Positions 28,741 through 40,353 of a DNA stretch of 64,000 bases are shown piece after piece. The position numbers and the translations under genes are program-made. Within the stretch, counting starts at the first letter, position 1, and every line of letters starts with the position of its first letter. This stretch comes from Macrobrachium rosenbergii (taxonomy: Eukaryota; Arthropoda; Malacostraca; Decapoda; Palaemonidae). The stretch is from assembly GCF_040412425.1 (NCBI RefSeq), contig NC_089755.1, positions 54,098,798 to 54,162,797 on the forward strand, in the 5' to 3' direction. The notes beneath the pieces are model-generated. The model ran no database searches and had not been told where the DNA came from. It saw only the letters and a program-made list of their open reading frames with translations.

Positions 28741-31044
28741 TGTTTTTGCTTTCACGTTTGGTTGAGGTTAGGTTAAAGGAAGGTTGAAATGTGTCTGAGG
28801 ATAGTTTTGTATTCATTGAGATGGAAACCTAGGTTGATGCATGTAGGCCTACCCTTCCCGAAAAGCATATATTTTTTCCATTTGTTCACAGGGTCATTTG
28901 CTAGTTTATAATTATTTACTTTAGTATGTAGCCTACTGTATTAAGTTTTATTTAAAATGTATAAGCTGTAATTTATATAAAACATTATACTGTAATTTAT
29001 AAATAAAAATTATCATTCTATAATTTATGAATTAAAATATATCATATACTCAAATTTATGAAGATCATTTATGAAAATATTTGCACAATTCCTAATCAGT
29101 ATTGTACGTAGTAACAATTTTGGATAGTTAACCATTAAATTATTAATGTTTTCTTTCTAATACGAACAGGAGGCTCCAGATAGGACAACAACACTGCTTC
29201 AAATTACGACCCAGGGAATGTATTAGTCAACGTTGGAATTCAAGTGAATAATAAAGAGAAAATTTGCATCGATCCCGGTTTGGAATTCGGAGTCGGAGGA
29301 AAGCAGTAAGGTAAGCGATACTCTCATTTGTATCTTTCCTCTTATGATTGTTATTATCGCTTCTGTGCTTATGCACTTGCAAAAAGGTATTTTGATAAAT
29401 TATATACCATATCTTATAAACCAGTTTAAAGGCAATATAATGGTCCTAAAGTTTCTGAACTGTATCAAGTTCCATCGTCAGGAGAGGATGAATCAAAAGC
29501 AAGGAAAGGTATTCATACGAATTATATGTGGCAGAAATATTGGTTAGCCAACCAGTGAGTTGGAATTGGTATTCGCGGGAAGGGTGGGCCAAGTAGGAAG
29601 TTATGATGGTAATAGGTTTAGTCAAGGTCTAGAGAATCCGCTAGACCTTGGTTTTAGTAGCATTGCTTAGATCTCTAAACAACGACCGAGGAGGGAGGGC
29701 TACAACATTCGATCATTGTCCTGGGGGCTGGGTGGTGGGTGGAGCAATGACCCTGCGATATAATTCCTCGTGTTGGAGATTAAGTGAAGGCTTTTCCTAC
29801 CGACGATTGTCTTGTTAGTCCGAAAGCCGTTTTCCACAAGTTGCTGGGTGGCTCGTCTAGATTCTCTTGTGTTGTGGCCCAACTGCGTCAATGGTGGTTG
29901 TAGTCACCGACGTTTGATTCAGTTTAACGGTTGGGGCCCCCCCGGCGCCATTAGAGCAGTGCCCTGACATTTGCAGCCATTTTTTCAGACTGTCCAGTGG
30001 CTGAGGGCCAAAAGTTGACCCTTTTGTCACTTAAAATACATTTTGATGTATTGGATGTAACTAGATTCGTATTTGAGCCTTACCCTTAACTTAACCTTTC
30101 ATCTGATACTATTTAAATCCTGTGCAATCTGCACACCATCCAGATACTTAAAACCTTATTATCCTTGGCTCAGCTCTCCCATGCAGGCACTTTCTGTCAC
30201 TTGAAATGTGGTTGTTGAACCATATCCTGGGTAGATTGAACAGCATGTGACATATTAACTTTGTTAATTGACAGTGGACACTTTACTGAGTTGAACAGAA
30301 AAGAAACATCACCCGTGTACCGTGATAGAGGAAATATCCACTCTTTTGTGATCCATCTTATCAGAATGCATACTTTTAGTTTTTACCTCACTTGGAAGTA
30401 CAAATTTCCAAGAACATGATAAAATGTTTGATGCGCACTAACGATGGATTCGAAAGTACTTCGCTACGCATTTTTTGTCTTGTTTTTGAAGAGGATATCA
30501 AGGCAACATCCAAGTATGTTTACCGTATTGTAGTCTAAAAGATATTATACTGAAATGGTGCTTTACAATTGTTGACACACTGGGAGTAACGTTGATTCGG
30601 AATCACGATTCAGTGGGATTTTGACTTGAGTGGGGAACTTAGTCTTACCTGTACATTTGCCCATCAAATTTTTAAAGTGTGATAGAGTTTATCTTGAGAA
30701 GCACTTCACATAGGCTTACCAAGTTTGAAGATAGGTCTAGAATTTCCAAAGCGATCTTTGAACCGTCAACAGGCATCGTAGCTCTGTAGATCATATCTAA
30801 AAAGTAAGAAATAAATAGATGTTAATAGTTTTTAATTAAAATAAGCCTTGGTAATGGGGGAAAAATGAATATTTCTTTAAAGTTGCATGTGAGATTTGAA
30901 TAAGCTCTTTGTACTGAATGGTTGGTTTATACAAACATTCTTTGCGGAAGTCAGGCTTAGAGCTGGTAATGAAGGGACATTCAAACATATTTACATTTAC
31001 TTACTAGCAGTCAGAAAGATAGACATACAAAGAATGTATATATG

Positions 31045-31095
<51 letters not shown>

Positions 31096-31281
31096 ATATA
31101 ACTGGCCTTATTCTTAGGGGTAACTTGAAGCATAGTAGTGGTCTTTTTTTCTTTGATTCCCAACGTTTCTGCAGGCTTTTTTGTTTTTTAAGTTATCTCC
31201 AAGTGTCGCATTAGTGAGATGGTGCAATGCATTAGCCTCTAGGCGGACGAGAGAGAAGGGTTGAGGTGAAATGGTTGTGTC

Positions 31282-31352
<71 letters not shown>

Positions 31353-31682
31353 GGGAACAGTCGATAAAAGTAGGAATACAGATGGAAAATAAGGGATGGA
31401 TGTGAAAAGACAAAAGTTATGTCATAAAGACTTTCAGTGTCCTTAACCTCTAGAGGCTAACGTTCGGGTCAGTACAGTACTAATTACTTTCTGTAACTAG
31501 ACAGACCACCTGTGCGTGAGACGAACCGTAATGGGCGGTAAACAGCTACTGTAGCGGAATACCTTAATTAATATGGCCTCTGGGTACTTTGTTATATTTT
31601 CTACTTGCTGATGAAAAGACCGTTATGAGACGAATAGAGGGGAATTTTTTTATGTGATAAACTGCTGAATGCCGTTGGAACA

Positions 31683-31733
<51 letters not shown>

Positions 31734-31843
31734 TAATAATAATAATAATAAATAATAATAATAATAATAGAGGACTTTGTGCATTGCTGAATGCCTTTGG
31801 GACATCAGTTATTTTCAGTAACAGGCTCTTATGAGACAACTTT

Positions 31844-31910
<67 letters not shown>

Positions 31911-31976
31911 CCCTTATGTAATAAACTGAGTGGTGTTTGAACAGCAATTGTTGTCAAACACCGGCTAATAATTTTC

Positions 31977-32016
<40 letters not shown>

Positions 32017-32678
32017 TAATAATAATAATAATAATAATCACTTATACATACCTGTATCAGACTGATATTCCCCTATGAATCTCTTCGTTAGGTAACGCAC
32101 GGTGAGAGCTGTAGAAAAAAGATATATAAGAAGAGTTAGACAGAACGAAATTATTATGAAATAATGGAATACGTAAACAGACGAAAGACCTCGATCATTC
32201 TTTCCCCTGGAGGAAGGTAGTGCCGTCAGTGCACCACAGTTGGTGCACTGTAGGCATTACTTAAAGGTTCTTTGCAGCATCCCTTCGGTCCCTAGCTGCA
32301 ACCCCTTTCATTCCTTTTACTCTACCTCCTTTCATATTCTCTTTCGTCCATCGTACTTTCCACCCCCTCGTAACAGTTGATTCATAGCGCAACTGCTTTG
32401 AGGCTTTCCTCCTGTTACACCTTTTTAACCCTTTATTGTCACTTTCTACGGAATGACCTCATAGGTCCCAGTTCTTGGCCTTTGGCCTAAATTCTATACT
32501 AAATTCTATATTAACCTGACCTAACCAGACCTTACATTACCTTCCTAACCTGACCGATTTGAATATCAGTTAATTTAGGTCACACAAATTGGAACTGACC
32601 TGTTTTCCCAACTGCCTTGCTTCCGATGACTGCCACCCTCGCCTGACCACTGAAGTCGTCTCTGTCAGGAGAACGCAT
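23629..32678 (-). CDS. RASL12-like: Small GTPase of the RASL12/RERG type
   Basis: Six minus-strand exons join in frame: 32678-32600, 32108-32052, 30796-30720, 27119-26925, 24815-24732, 23841-23629 (TGA), 234 aa. P-loop GSKAVGKT is at 19-26, switch I region GEYQSDTDMIY at 39-49, NKKD at 127-130 and EVSA at 155-158. The segment [15 protein letters not shown] and [12 protein letters not shown] resemble human RASL12. The G3 site, normally DTAGQ, reads DLSSN (66-70): both the glycine and the catalytic glutamine are missing, as RASL12 (DTAD) also departs from consensus, so intrinsic GTP hydrolysis is probably weak or different. The C-terminus is basic (residues ~185-230) and ends HIHHS without a CAAX box, so no prenyl anchor. 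The ATG at 32678 is one base after a TTTGCAG acceptor, so a noncoding first exon lies further right. Introns are packed with (TC)n, (TA)n and (ATT)n tracts close to splice sites. Confidence 0.92.
24435..24700. repeat. Two (TA)n tracts with a duplicated flank
   Basis: TA tracts at 24435-24512 and 24613-24700. Each is preceded by the same ~90-bp flank (GAATTAGCTCTCCAACAAGA and AATTTATAGGCCTTTATTTT, at 24336-24434 and 24519-24612). It lies in GTPase intron 5. Confidence 0.9.
24905..25345. repeat. Compound repeat: (GA)n plus ~95-bp flank, three units
   Basis: GA tracts at 24905-24961, 25064-25109 and 25211-25269 are each followed by a related segment: TTGAAATATTATGTT, then GGCCTATTATTTTC, then GACTTCATCATTCTTTTA and TACATCTTCCAC. 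The whole tract-plus-flank unit (~150 bp) has been amplified. It lies upstream of GTPase exon 5 in the transcript sense. Confidence 0.9.
26399..26614. repeat. (TC)n and (GA)n microsatellites
   Basis: TC tract 26399-26454 and GA tract 26568-26614, about 110 bp apart in opposite sense, so they are inverted to each other and could pair in the intron 4 RNA. Confidence 0.93.
28190..29310 (+). ncRNA. Possible two-exon noncoding transcript inside GTPase intron 3
   Basis: This is speculative. A GC-richer segment ending at about 28346 is followed by a good donor (AAT-GTGAGT), and 29171-29310 is bounded by an acceptor (CGAACAG) and a donor (GTAAGC). Neither segment has a long open frame. The direction is antisense to the GTPase gene. 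No promoter element was identified. Confidence 0.2.
31047..31350. repeat. (TA)n and (GA)n microsatellites
   Basis: TA tract 31047-31093 and GA tract about 31281-31350 in GTPase intron 2. Confidence 0.95.
31590..32038. repeat. Compound (AAT)n repeat, three units
   Basis: AAT tracts at about 31685-31770, 31845-31907 and 31977-32038. The segments before them share TTATGAGAC, TTATGT(G/A)ATAAACTG and a TGAATGCC(G/T)TTGG block, so tract and flank were copied together. The last tract stops 13 bp before the donor of GTPase exon 2 (32051). Confidence 0.9.
32211..32505 (+). repeat. SINE-like family A, copy 2 (full length)
   Basis: It begins GGTAGTGCCGTCAGTGCACC and contains the perfect hairpin AGTGCACCA-CAGT-TGGTGCACT, then GTAGGCATTACTTAAAGG, and ends CTTGGCCTTTGGCCTAAATT. 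It lies in GTPase intron 1, antisense to the gene. Confidence 0.85.
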
Positions 32679-32715
32679 CCTGCAAAGGAGAGAGTTGTGT
32701 GTGAAAGAATGAAGA

Positions 32716-32716
<1 letters not shown>

Positions 32717-32800
<84 letters not shown>
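32717..32800. repeat. (GA)n tract upstream of GTPase exon 1 acceptor
   Basis: About 80 bp of pure GA on plus, hence a giant TC tract in the transcript, about 40 nt upstream of the acceptor at 32680. Confidence 0.95.
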
Positions 32801-32801
<1 letters not shown>

Positions 32802-32819
32802 TAGTACTCTATAGGAAAT

Positions 32820-35796
32820 GAAAAGCCAGCGAGACTGGTAAATCGAGAGCAGAATTTATCAGGTGCACGAGAAAAATTCTTGATGAATTTCAAGAAAGGT
32901 TCATTCATTTGAGTAGGGCTGAAAGAAAAAATGTCCTCTCCATTATCAACGAAGTTTGCCACAAAAATGTTTGTGTCATACAGTTATGTCAGTTGGTCAC
33001 AAATACAAGAGATTATTGACAGCGTAAAACAGAAAGCTCTCTGAACATTCTTTAGTCTAGCAGCTCAGTTGCAGTTTTGCTCATTTGGCCCTCTCCAAAT
33101 ATTTACCCCAGCAATTTGGACTAGAAGTCCTGTTGATATTATGACTTGGGACCTGTCTTCGAGATTCTCCTGCAGTTTGTTTAGGTTGTCAGTTTTGCTT
33201 TAAACCAAACAATCTGAGATGGATGGCTATAATTGTAATATTTGTTATTTTTGGCAGTGCTTCCAGAGCGGGTGCCAGAATGAATGAAAGAGGTAAGGCT
33301 AAACCAGTAACCTGCTGTTTTAATGCTTGTTTGAGGCTTGTAAAGTGAAAAGTAGGATTTTGAACGTTGTGCCAAATGTTATTGAATAGTTTAGGCAAAG
33401 AGCTTACAGCTTATGATCGTCATGAGTGTTTAAGATAAACATTATGAGGAATGTTAAGTCTAGGGGGTGGTAGCATGCACGGGTTTAGCCCTTGTGGCAA
33501 CAAGTTCCTGTTTGTTGACTTAGAGGAAGGCATCCGGTTGTCTTAACACTTGAGTCAGGCAATAACTCAAGAGAGATGGATGATAGGGAGGCACAAAGAG
33601 TGAATTTGAGAGGTAAAAGGTAAAATAAGTAGATGGCCATTGTGTGGTTTAAAAGAATGCACAGAATGTTTGCAATAACACTAAAGAACGTGTTTATGGC
33701 TCAGGGCTGTGAGGGGGGCTTGGAATGCTTACATTGCTTTCCTTTTTGGTATGGTGACGATGGGAGGGTAATAGATTCTTCTCTTTAATAGAATGAGAAG
33801 GCACCTGATTGGTTTAGGAAGTGGAATTTTACTGGCTCTGATAATAGTGATGAGGTGATTGCTGCATAATCTGGGTGAAAAGGTGTCTTACGGGTTCTGG
33901 TGATAGTGATAGGACGATTTGACTTAGTAATTATAGTGCAAATATCTCTTTCTGGTGGGCGACTGCAGAGCCATGGATGACTGTACTCTGTAATCTGAGT
34001 GAAAAGGTACCTGTCTGACTATGGCAATAGCGACAGAGTTATTGCACTTTACAGAGCGGGGTAAAATGTACCTCTCTGGCTCTGGTAACTGTGGTATGGT
34101 GATTGTGCCCTGTAAGGTACCTTATTTTCCTGGTAACAGTGGTACTTCATTGCTTTGGTAAAGGTGGTAGGGCGATTTTGCTCTGTAAAATTGAAAAGGC
34201 ACCTTCCTGGTCTTGGTAATAAGGAAAGGGTGTTTGTTTTCTGAAATATTAGTGAAAAAGTACCTCAAGATCTTGCTATTCTTATATTTCATGTGGTTTG
34301 TTTCCCACAAATCTCCAACCACCATTCTCATAGTTCTCATCTTTGTAGGTCTAGTTTTCGATTTCTCTCGTGCCCACAGGAGCCCAGTTGACATTATTAG
34401 GTACTGTTTTCTCAGGGGTTATGTGAAGGACATGCCCAAACCTCCATTTTCGGTAGCCTCGAGATTGTTAGTACAAAGTGGTTGTCAGTAATTGATTGTT
34501 ACTTCCACCATCCAAACTATTAGGTATTCAAGATTTACTCCCGTTTTTCAAGAATGATTTCACAAAAAGAAATCATCCAAAAGTACATAGCTAAAGACAC
34601 GGTAATCTCTCCAGATATCTGATGTGGCACTTGAACGAATAGGCCTACGTGATGCTTCAGTTGTAGAGATTCCGTGGCCAGTCAGGCCGTAGGTCTATAG
34701 GAAATGGGAATTCCTGCGTTCTTTGTTGAAACAAAGTCTTACGTTTCACTTCGGCTACTTAGGGTAAAGCCTTTAGTTATCTCTCTTAAGAGCACATTAA
34801 AGAGAATGTCTGACTAGACCTATCTTGCGTTTCATCCGTGTGACTGCTTGAGTTATCGATATCGGTTAATATTTGTTGACTTAGAGATCTGAAGTTGATC
34901 GCCTACTTTTAATATTTCATCCCTTTTACCTTCAGCTGTTTCTCTTTACTGAAATTTAATCTTACCTTCGAATACTGTTTTTTTAAGTTTACCTTTTATT
35001 TATTTATTCATTCATAGCCTTATCATATATCTCCTTGATCTGTCTTGCTTAGAATCTTGTCGTTGACATCAAAATTTCAAACACTCCTACTGATAAAATC
35101 AATGGACTTTTCAAGTTGCAGATTTTTGAACATAAACCTTATATGATAGAGCATCAATTATATCGATAATCAAGACATTTCTGATCATTCTATGAAATAA
35201 ATTTCACTTAATGTTGCTTAATAGTATAATTTTTCATTTTATTCATGAAACATTGTTGTAGCCACAAAAAAAAATGGTAAAGTTAAAGTGACAAGATAAA
35301 GTCCACTTTGAAGACAGTGGGCTTAATGATAAAATAGTATTCGGACAGTTATGAAGTCATATTTAAAAACACTGATTAAAGCTGAATATTAGATATTAAA
35401 CATTAGACCTAACAGAGTATATCATAGACCAGTTATCCCATAATTTGTATATATGAAGTCAGATTCAACAGGCTGATTGAAGCTGAAATATTAGATATTA
35501 AACATTAAATCTAATGAAGTTTATCAAAGATCAATTATCTCAGTGGTAGTGTAACTAGTTTTCAGGATTGCTATATTTTTTTATCGTTTAACAAATAAAA
35601 TTGATAAGTGAAAACACTACTAATTAAAGGGAGATAGATGAACGTTATTTTTATAGTATAAAAAAAAAAATAACTAAACATCTTTATCTGTTCCTTGCAT
35701 AGACATAACAAGAAAAAGTCACGTTAGGACCAACTGTAGAAATAGCCATCAAGGCAGCTTGCACAATGTCAGTAGATAAGACACAATGGAAAATTC

Positions 35797-35859
<63 letters not shown>

Positions 35860-36865
35860 GAGCCACCTGTCGGGCGTTCGTTACCGCAAACTATGGTATG
35901 GGCTATGTGGTGGCCTGACCAACTGAAACAATGGCTGCCAACATTACCGATAAAAAAGGGAATTAGGCCAAATTGCCGAGAGGGCAAACGGTTATAGGGT
36001 AGATTGGTGATTAGATATAAATCATCTTGATATTCATTACGTTTATGATGGAAGTTAATAGTTCTCGTCACTGGTATTAAAAACCTAAGACGAATTTTAA
36101 CGTCGAAATGTAACGCTAACTTTTTTCCGATCTAAACTAGACCCATGTTGAACCGCGTACCCTCTGCAAAACAAGTAGAAAGTGCTTGAACTCTCAAAAT
36201 ATTGTTGATTGGAACAAAAAGTTTGTTTAACACTTGTCTGAATTATGGACTGTCACCCAGATCAAATATTGACAGAGGAAGAAAAACATCGCTTACCGCG
36301 TCTGTCTTTGAACAGATATAATCTTTGCTTGGTTTACAAACACACACACACACACACACACTCTTCTTCTCAGTTAGGATGTTAGGGTGGCAACAAGACG
36401 AGTTTTTACTCGTTTTAGTTATTAGAAAGTTTTTTTTGGGGCGGGGGAATGGACTCACTAGTCCTATACCCTATGCGTTCAAGGATAGACATAGGCTGCT
36501 GCAGTATCTGACTTTTCCTGGTCACCACCCATCCAAGAACTGTACTGAACTGCTGACCAAAACCCAAAGTTGCTTAACTTCTCTGATCCAGTGACCAGCA
36601 GTACAGAACCTTTTACTCTTTTTTAAAGGAGCTGGTTCTAGATCTTGAGTCCAGTTCTGTCAGTTCTTTGTGGGGAGGGGTTACCAAGGCGCATGCCCCT
36701 CTCCACTATGGTTTTGACCCACGACGTTCAACTAGTCACCAGGTACATGTTTTACAGAGGCACGGTGGATTTTTTTTGAAAAGGGTCCAAAGTTCCTGTT
36801 TGCTCGACTCATCAACCAGGTGTTAAAGTGTCTGTATATAATTGTGTGTGTATGTATATATACTG

Positions 36866-36913
<48 letters not shown>

Positions 36914-37600
36914 TATATATTTATATACATATATATGAATTGTTGTATGGGTAAAGTTTCATCTTTCTCTAAGAATGCATCATCGATCATTACCTCTGAT
37001 TATAGGCCACCTATAGCAAACCAAAGGGCTTGTTTCAAAATTTCATATATGGCTATAAATTTATCACAGATCTGCAATGTCAAAGCAGATAATTGTATAT
37101 ATAGCAGAACTTAGGATTGAAATAGAAATGAACACTAGTAAAGGTACTATTTGATCATTAAGATGAGGCAACTCGTGGTTCAGAGAACTCTTTGTAGGCT
37201 AGCCTGTAGCTTACCCAAGGCTTTGCCAAGATTCAAAAGCTTGGCCAGTTTACTTGTTGAATTAATGATGCCCAAGTCTCTCTACTGAACGTTTTAACTT
37301 AGTTCAGGATTTTAAAATGTCCCTTGTTTTAATGTTTTTATAAGGATGGTTCCACTTGGAAATAAATGCACACTTTTGCTTATGAGCTTTTCCTCAAAAA
37401 GAAGAGGGTGTCGACACAGAAAGGAGATATAATTGGAACCTGATTTTTTCTCCATCCCCAACTCTGTCCCTGTGCTAAGGGGTCGGTTGCCTTGTTGCAT
37501 CTTCTCCAAATATTCTTTTTGAGAATATCTTTCCCCACAAAACCTTTCTCCAAAGTCTTCTTCATTTGATCACTCCAAATCCTTTTTCTTGCCCCTATAG
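32820..37600. other. Noncoding stretch; possible 5' region of the GTPase gene
   Basis: No coding exon is recognised. A noncoding first exon and promoter of the GTPase gene should lie here or beyond but were not located. It contains diverged ~65-bp repeats (33810-34290), GA at 35799-35857, CA at 36342-36361 and a broken TA tract at 36850-36925. Confidence 0.5.
33810..34290. repeat. Diverged tandem repeat, ~60-70-bp unit, ~7 units
   Basis: Recurring blocks GTGAAAAGGTACCT, TCTGGTAATAGTG(A/G)TA and GATT(T/G)TGC(T/C)CTGTAA occur in the same order with many substitutions and indels. It is an old array. Confidence 0.55.
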
Positions 37601-37620
37601 GATTGAAAAGGGAGCTTCCT

Positions 37621-38119
37621 TCAAGAAATAAAAAAGAAAAAGCTTAACATTCTTGTGAGCAAGTCAAAGTGTTTCATGCATTCAGCATCCACACACATTG
37701 TGACAGATCCTGTACAGGAGAGGAGGAACTGATGACCCTCTGCAATTGAAAAGTCAGCAGATACCCTAACACCCTCAGGTATCAAGAGTTTAGTGAGATG
37801 GTGGCTCATGTTCAAGTTTGGTCAAGCAAATGTCTGCACCCACATCTAGAGCAACAAAGCACCACAGCCTGTGTGGGTGTGTGCCTGCAACTCGAAGATT
37901 CCCTGTGGTAATGGCAGAAATGTACCAAGGGGTTTGTGCTACTACAGATAGCCCTACTACCTGAGATGCTTTTACAGAAAGAGTAACGTTGAATTCACTC
38001 CAGCTTGTGGAAACTGCGTGGAATTTTATTGCAGGAGCAAACCTCAGAAGTGATGTAATGAGTACAGAGATGGTTACGTCATCGAGTTTAATGTTTAATG
38101 GTTGTGCATGCAGTTGCAT
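37621..38119 (-). other. Unidentified open frames, possibly a decayed element
   Basis: A 109-codon frame (38119-37790) is followed, with a short overlap in another frame, by a 64-codon frame (37815-37621). Codon use looks more protein-like than in the surrounding DNA, and a single frameshift would join them. I do not recognise the family and found no splice-linked exons. It could be a remnant of a mobile element or chance. Confidence 0.2.
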
Positions 38120-38478
38120 TGCTATAGTAGGTTTGAGGTAATTAGAACTGGTAATTTTGAGGCATATTAAATATACATTTATGGTTAGTAGAGAATTTAT
38201 AAAGAGTGGTCTCGTTAATTCTCAGATCATTGGTTTTTTGTTTTTAATGATGATAAGGCTTGCGGAACATTTTTTTAATTTAAAGATTATTGCTGTTTTC
38301 CAAGCTTTGACCATAATTCACTTTCATTTATGTAATATGCTTGATTTCTAATGCTTTTGAGCTTCTGTGCTAAAAATATGTACTGTTTACACTAAATCAC
38401 TGGAGCAATCCTGAATGACTGTAACCAGTATTTGGGAAAGAAAAGTGAAACGACAAACACCCCACATTTGGGTAATTT

Positions 38479-38895
38479 TCACACTTGCCCCTCTGACAGT
38501 TCCTCATCATCCTTTGTTCTTTCCTCATGGCAAGTTAAATGGGGACAGCATCCAATGAGTTTGTTTCTTTTGCAATGTGTGCGAAGGTGACCTAAGTTGA
38601 CATACCATTTGCAGCAAAAGAATTGATAAGTCTTTCCAGGATTTTTGGAAGGGTCAAAATCGTTCTTAAGAAGGAACTGTTTAGACTTGAAACGCCAAAT
38701 ACGGGCTAGCTGGATGAAGAGTTCATTTGCGAAGTCTTTAGTGGTTTTCTTGGTCCTAGGAAGAATTTGTTGGTATTTTTTATTTATTTGACAAAACTTT
38801 GAGCCTTTCTTTGTGGAATGGATTAATGAGAAGTTGGTTTGGTTTTCTTCCCTCAGTTCCTTGCAAACCAAAGAGGGGCAGGGGGAGGAGAACAT
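38479..38895 (-). other. Unidentified 138-codon open frame
   Basis: A Lys/Cys-rich frame with a cluster of Cys and His near its end (CCKWYVNLGHLRTHCKRNK and CCPHLTCHEE), which hints at a metal-binding module but does not fit a standard C2H2 finger. It ends in a TAA-type stop with no visible partner exon. It is near the frames at 37.6-38.1 kb in the same direction. Confidence 0.22.
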
Positions 38896-39079
38896 TTTGC
38901 CATTGTGGCTGCCTGTACCAGGTGAGATAAGTTGTCTGCCTATACCAGGTGAGATGAGTTCTTGTGTTTCTTAATATCAGCATTTGCTTCAGTAAACGCC
39001 TACTAATTTTCCTAGAGGCGAATTGACTTTGAGTGAAATGCACAGACTTTGGCGTCGAATCCTCTCTTTCTAATGTTGT

Positions 39080-39240
39080 ACTTCCTAAAGGTAGTCTGAA
39101 GGTCTAGACTTTGGGTAGTCTGAAGGTCTAGGCTTTGGGTAGTGTGAAGGTCTAGACTTTCGGCAGTCACAAGGTCTAGACTTTGGATAGTCTGAAGGTC
39201 TACACTTTGGGTGGTCTCAAGGTCTAGACTTTGGGTAGCC
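39080..39240. repeat. 24-bp minisatellite, ~7 units
   Basis: Units read (G)TAGTCTGAAGGTCTAGACTT(T)GG. Because 24 is a multiple of three, the minus strand reads as an eight-residue repeat (QSLDLQTT) inside a 93-codon frame (39293-39012); I regard that frame as incidental. Confidence 0.9.
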
Positions 39241-39640
39241 AGATCTTCACGAATACTTAAGTAAATGCTGTCACCACGGAGACATTTCTGCAAACATTGA
39301 GTGTCAACCTACACCATCGAAGGAGGTGAAATAAACTTTTAAAATATGAATACAGTGTATATTCATAGTACAAGTTATTTGTTAACAATGAAATACTGTT
39401 ACATTTTGGTAAAAGCAGTCCTGTCATAATCAGTTCTCTAATGTTTAACTTTCTGCGCTACCAGGCGATGTCACAAAAGTCTTGAAAATAAAATTAAGTA
39501 AAGAAAAAGCAAGACTTAAAATAGCTTAAATATATTTTTGTACTTCTGTAATTAAATCTGCTTTAACATACATCCTGAATTCTGAGTAGGATAGGAGATT
39601 CAAAGTAATATCGTATCATTGAACACTATATTTTCTGAGA

Positions 39641-40353
39641 CGCAGAATCACCAGTAAAGTGACCACTTTCCCCAACTGACCTTAAAATCACCAGAAATAT
39701 GACCCCTTTACCTATACTGCCTTAAAATCACCAGAAATTTAAAATGACAGAAATGTGACCATTGTCCCTAACTTGCCTTAAAATCACCAGAAATGTGGCC
39801 ACTTTCCCTGACTCGTCTTAAAATCACCAGATATGTGGCCACCTTCCCTGACTTGTCCTAAAATCACCAGAAATGTGGCTATTTTCCCTGTCTTGTCTTA
39901 AAATCACCAGATATGTGACCTCTTTCCTTACTTGCCTGAATGAAAGCAGGCGTTTCTCATGTAAGGTTAGTGGGCTCATGCACCGGAAATGTGATCACTT
40001 TCCCTACCTTGCCTTAAAATCAGCAGAAATGTGTCTGCTTTCCTTAACGTGCTTTAAAATCACCAGAAATGTGGCCACTTTCCCCCCCAGCTTGCCGTAG
40101 TGAAAGCAGATGTCTCTCTTCTAAGATTAATGGGCTCATGCACCCTACCCAATAAAAAGATGTCTTTATAAATATTTGCCCAGGCAAACTTACCCAAACT
40201 TTTGCCTGAAAATCGCTAGAAATGTGACCCCTCTCCGCCAGCTTGCGTCAATGAAAGCAGATGTTTCTCTTCTAAGATTAATGGGCTCATGCACCCTACC
40301 CAATAAAAAGATGTCTGTGTAAATATTAGCCCAGTCAAACTTACCCAAACTTT
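39641..40353. repeat. ~40-bp minisatellite with 151-bp higher-order duplication
   Basis: About ten units of TTAAAATCACCAGAAATGTG followed by (G)CCACTTTCCCTGACTTG(C). Near its right end a 151-bp block (AAGATTAATGGGCTCATGCA, AATAAAAAGATGTCT and ACTTACCCAAACTTT) is present twice (about 40054-40203 and 40205-40353), with a third partial copy near 39930-39985. Confidence 0.88.
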
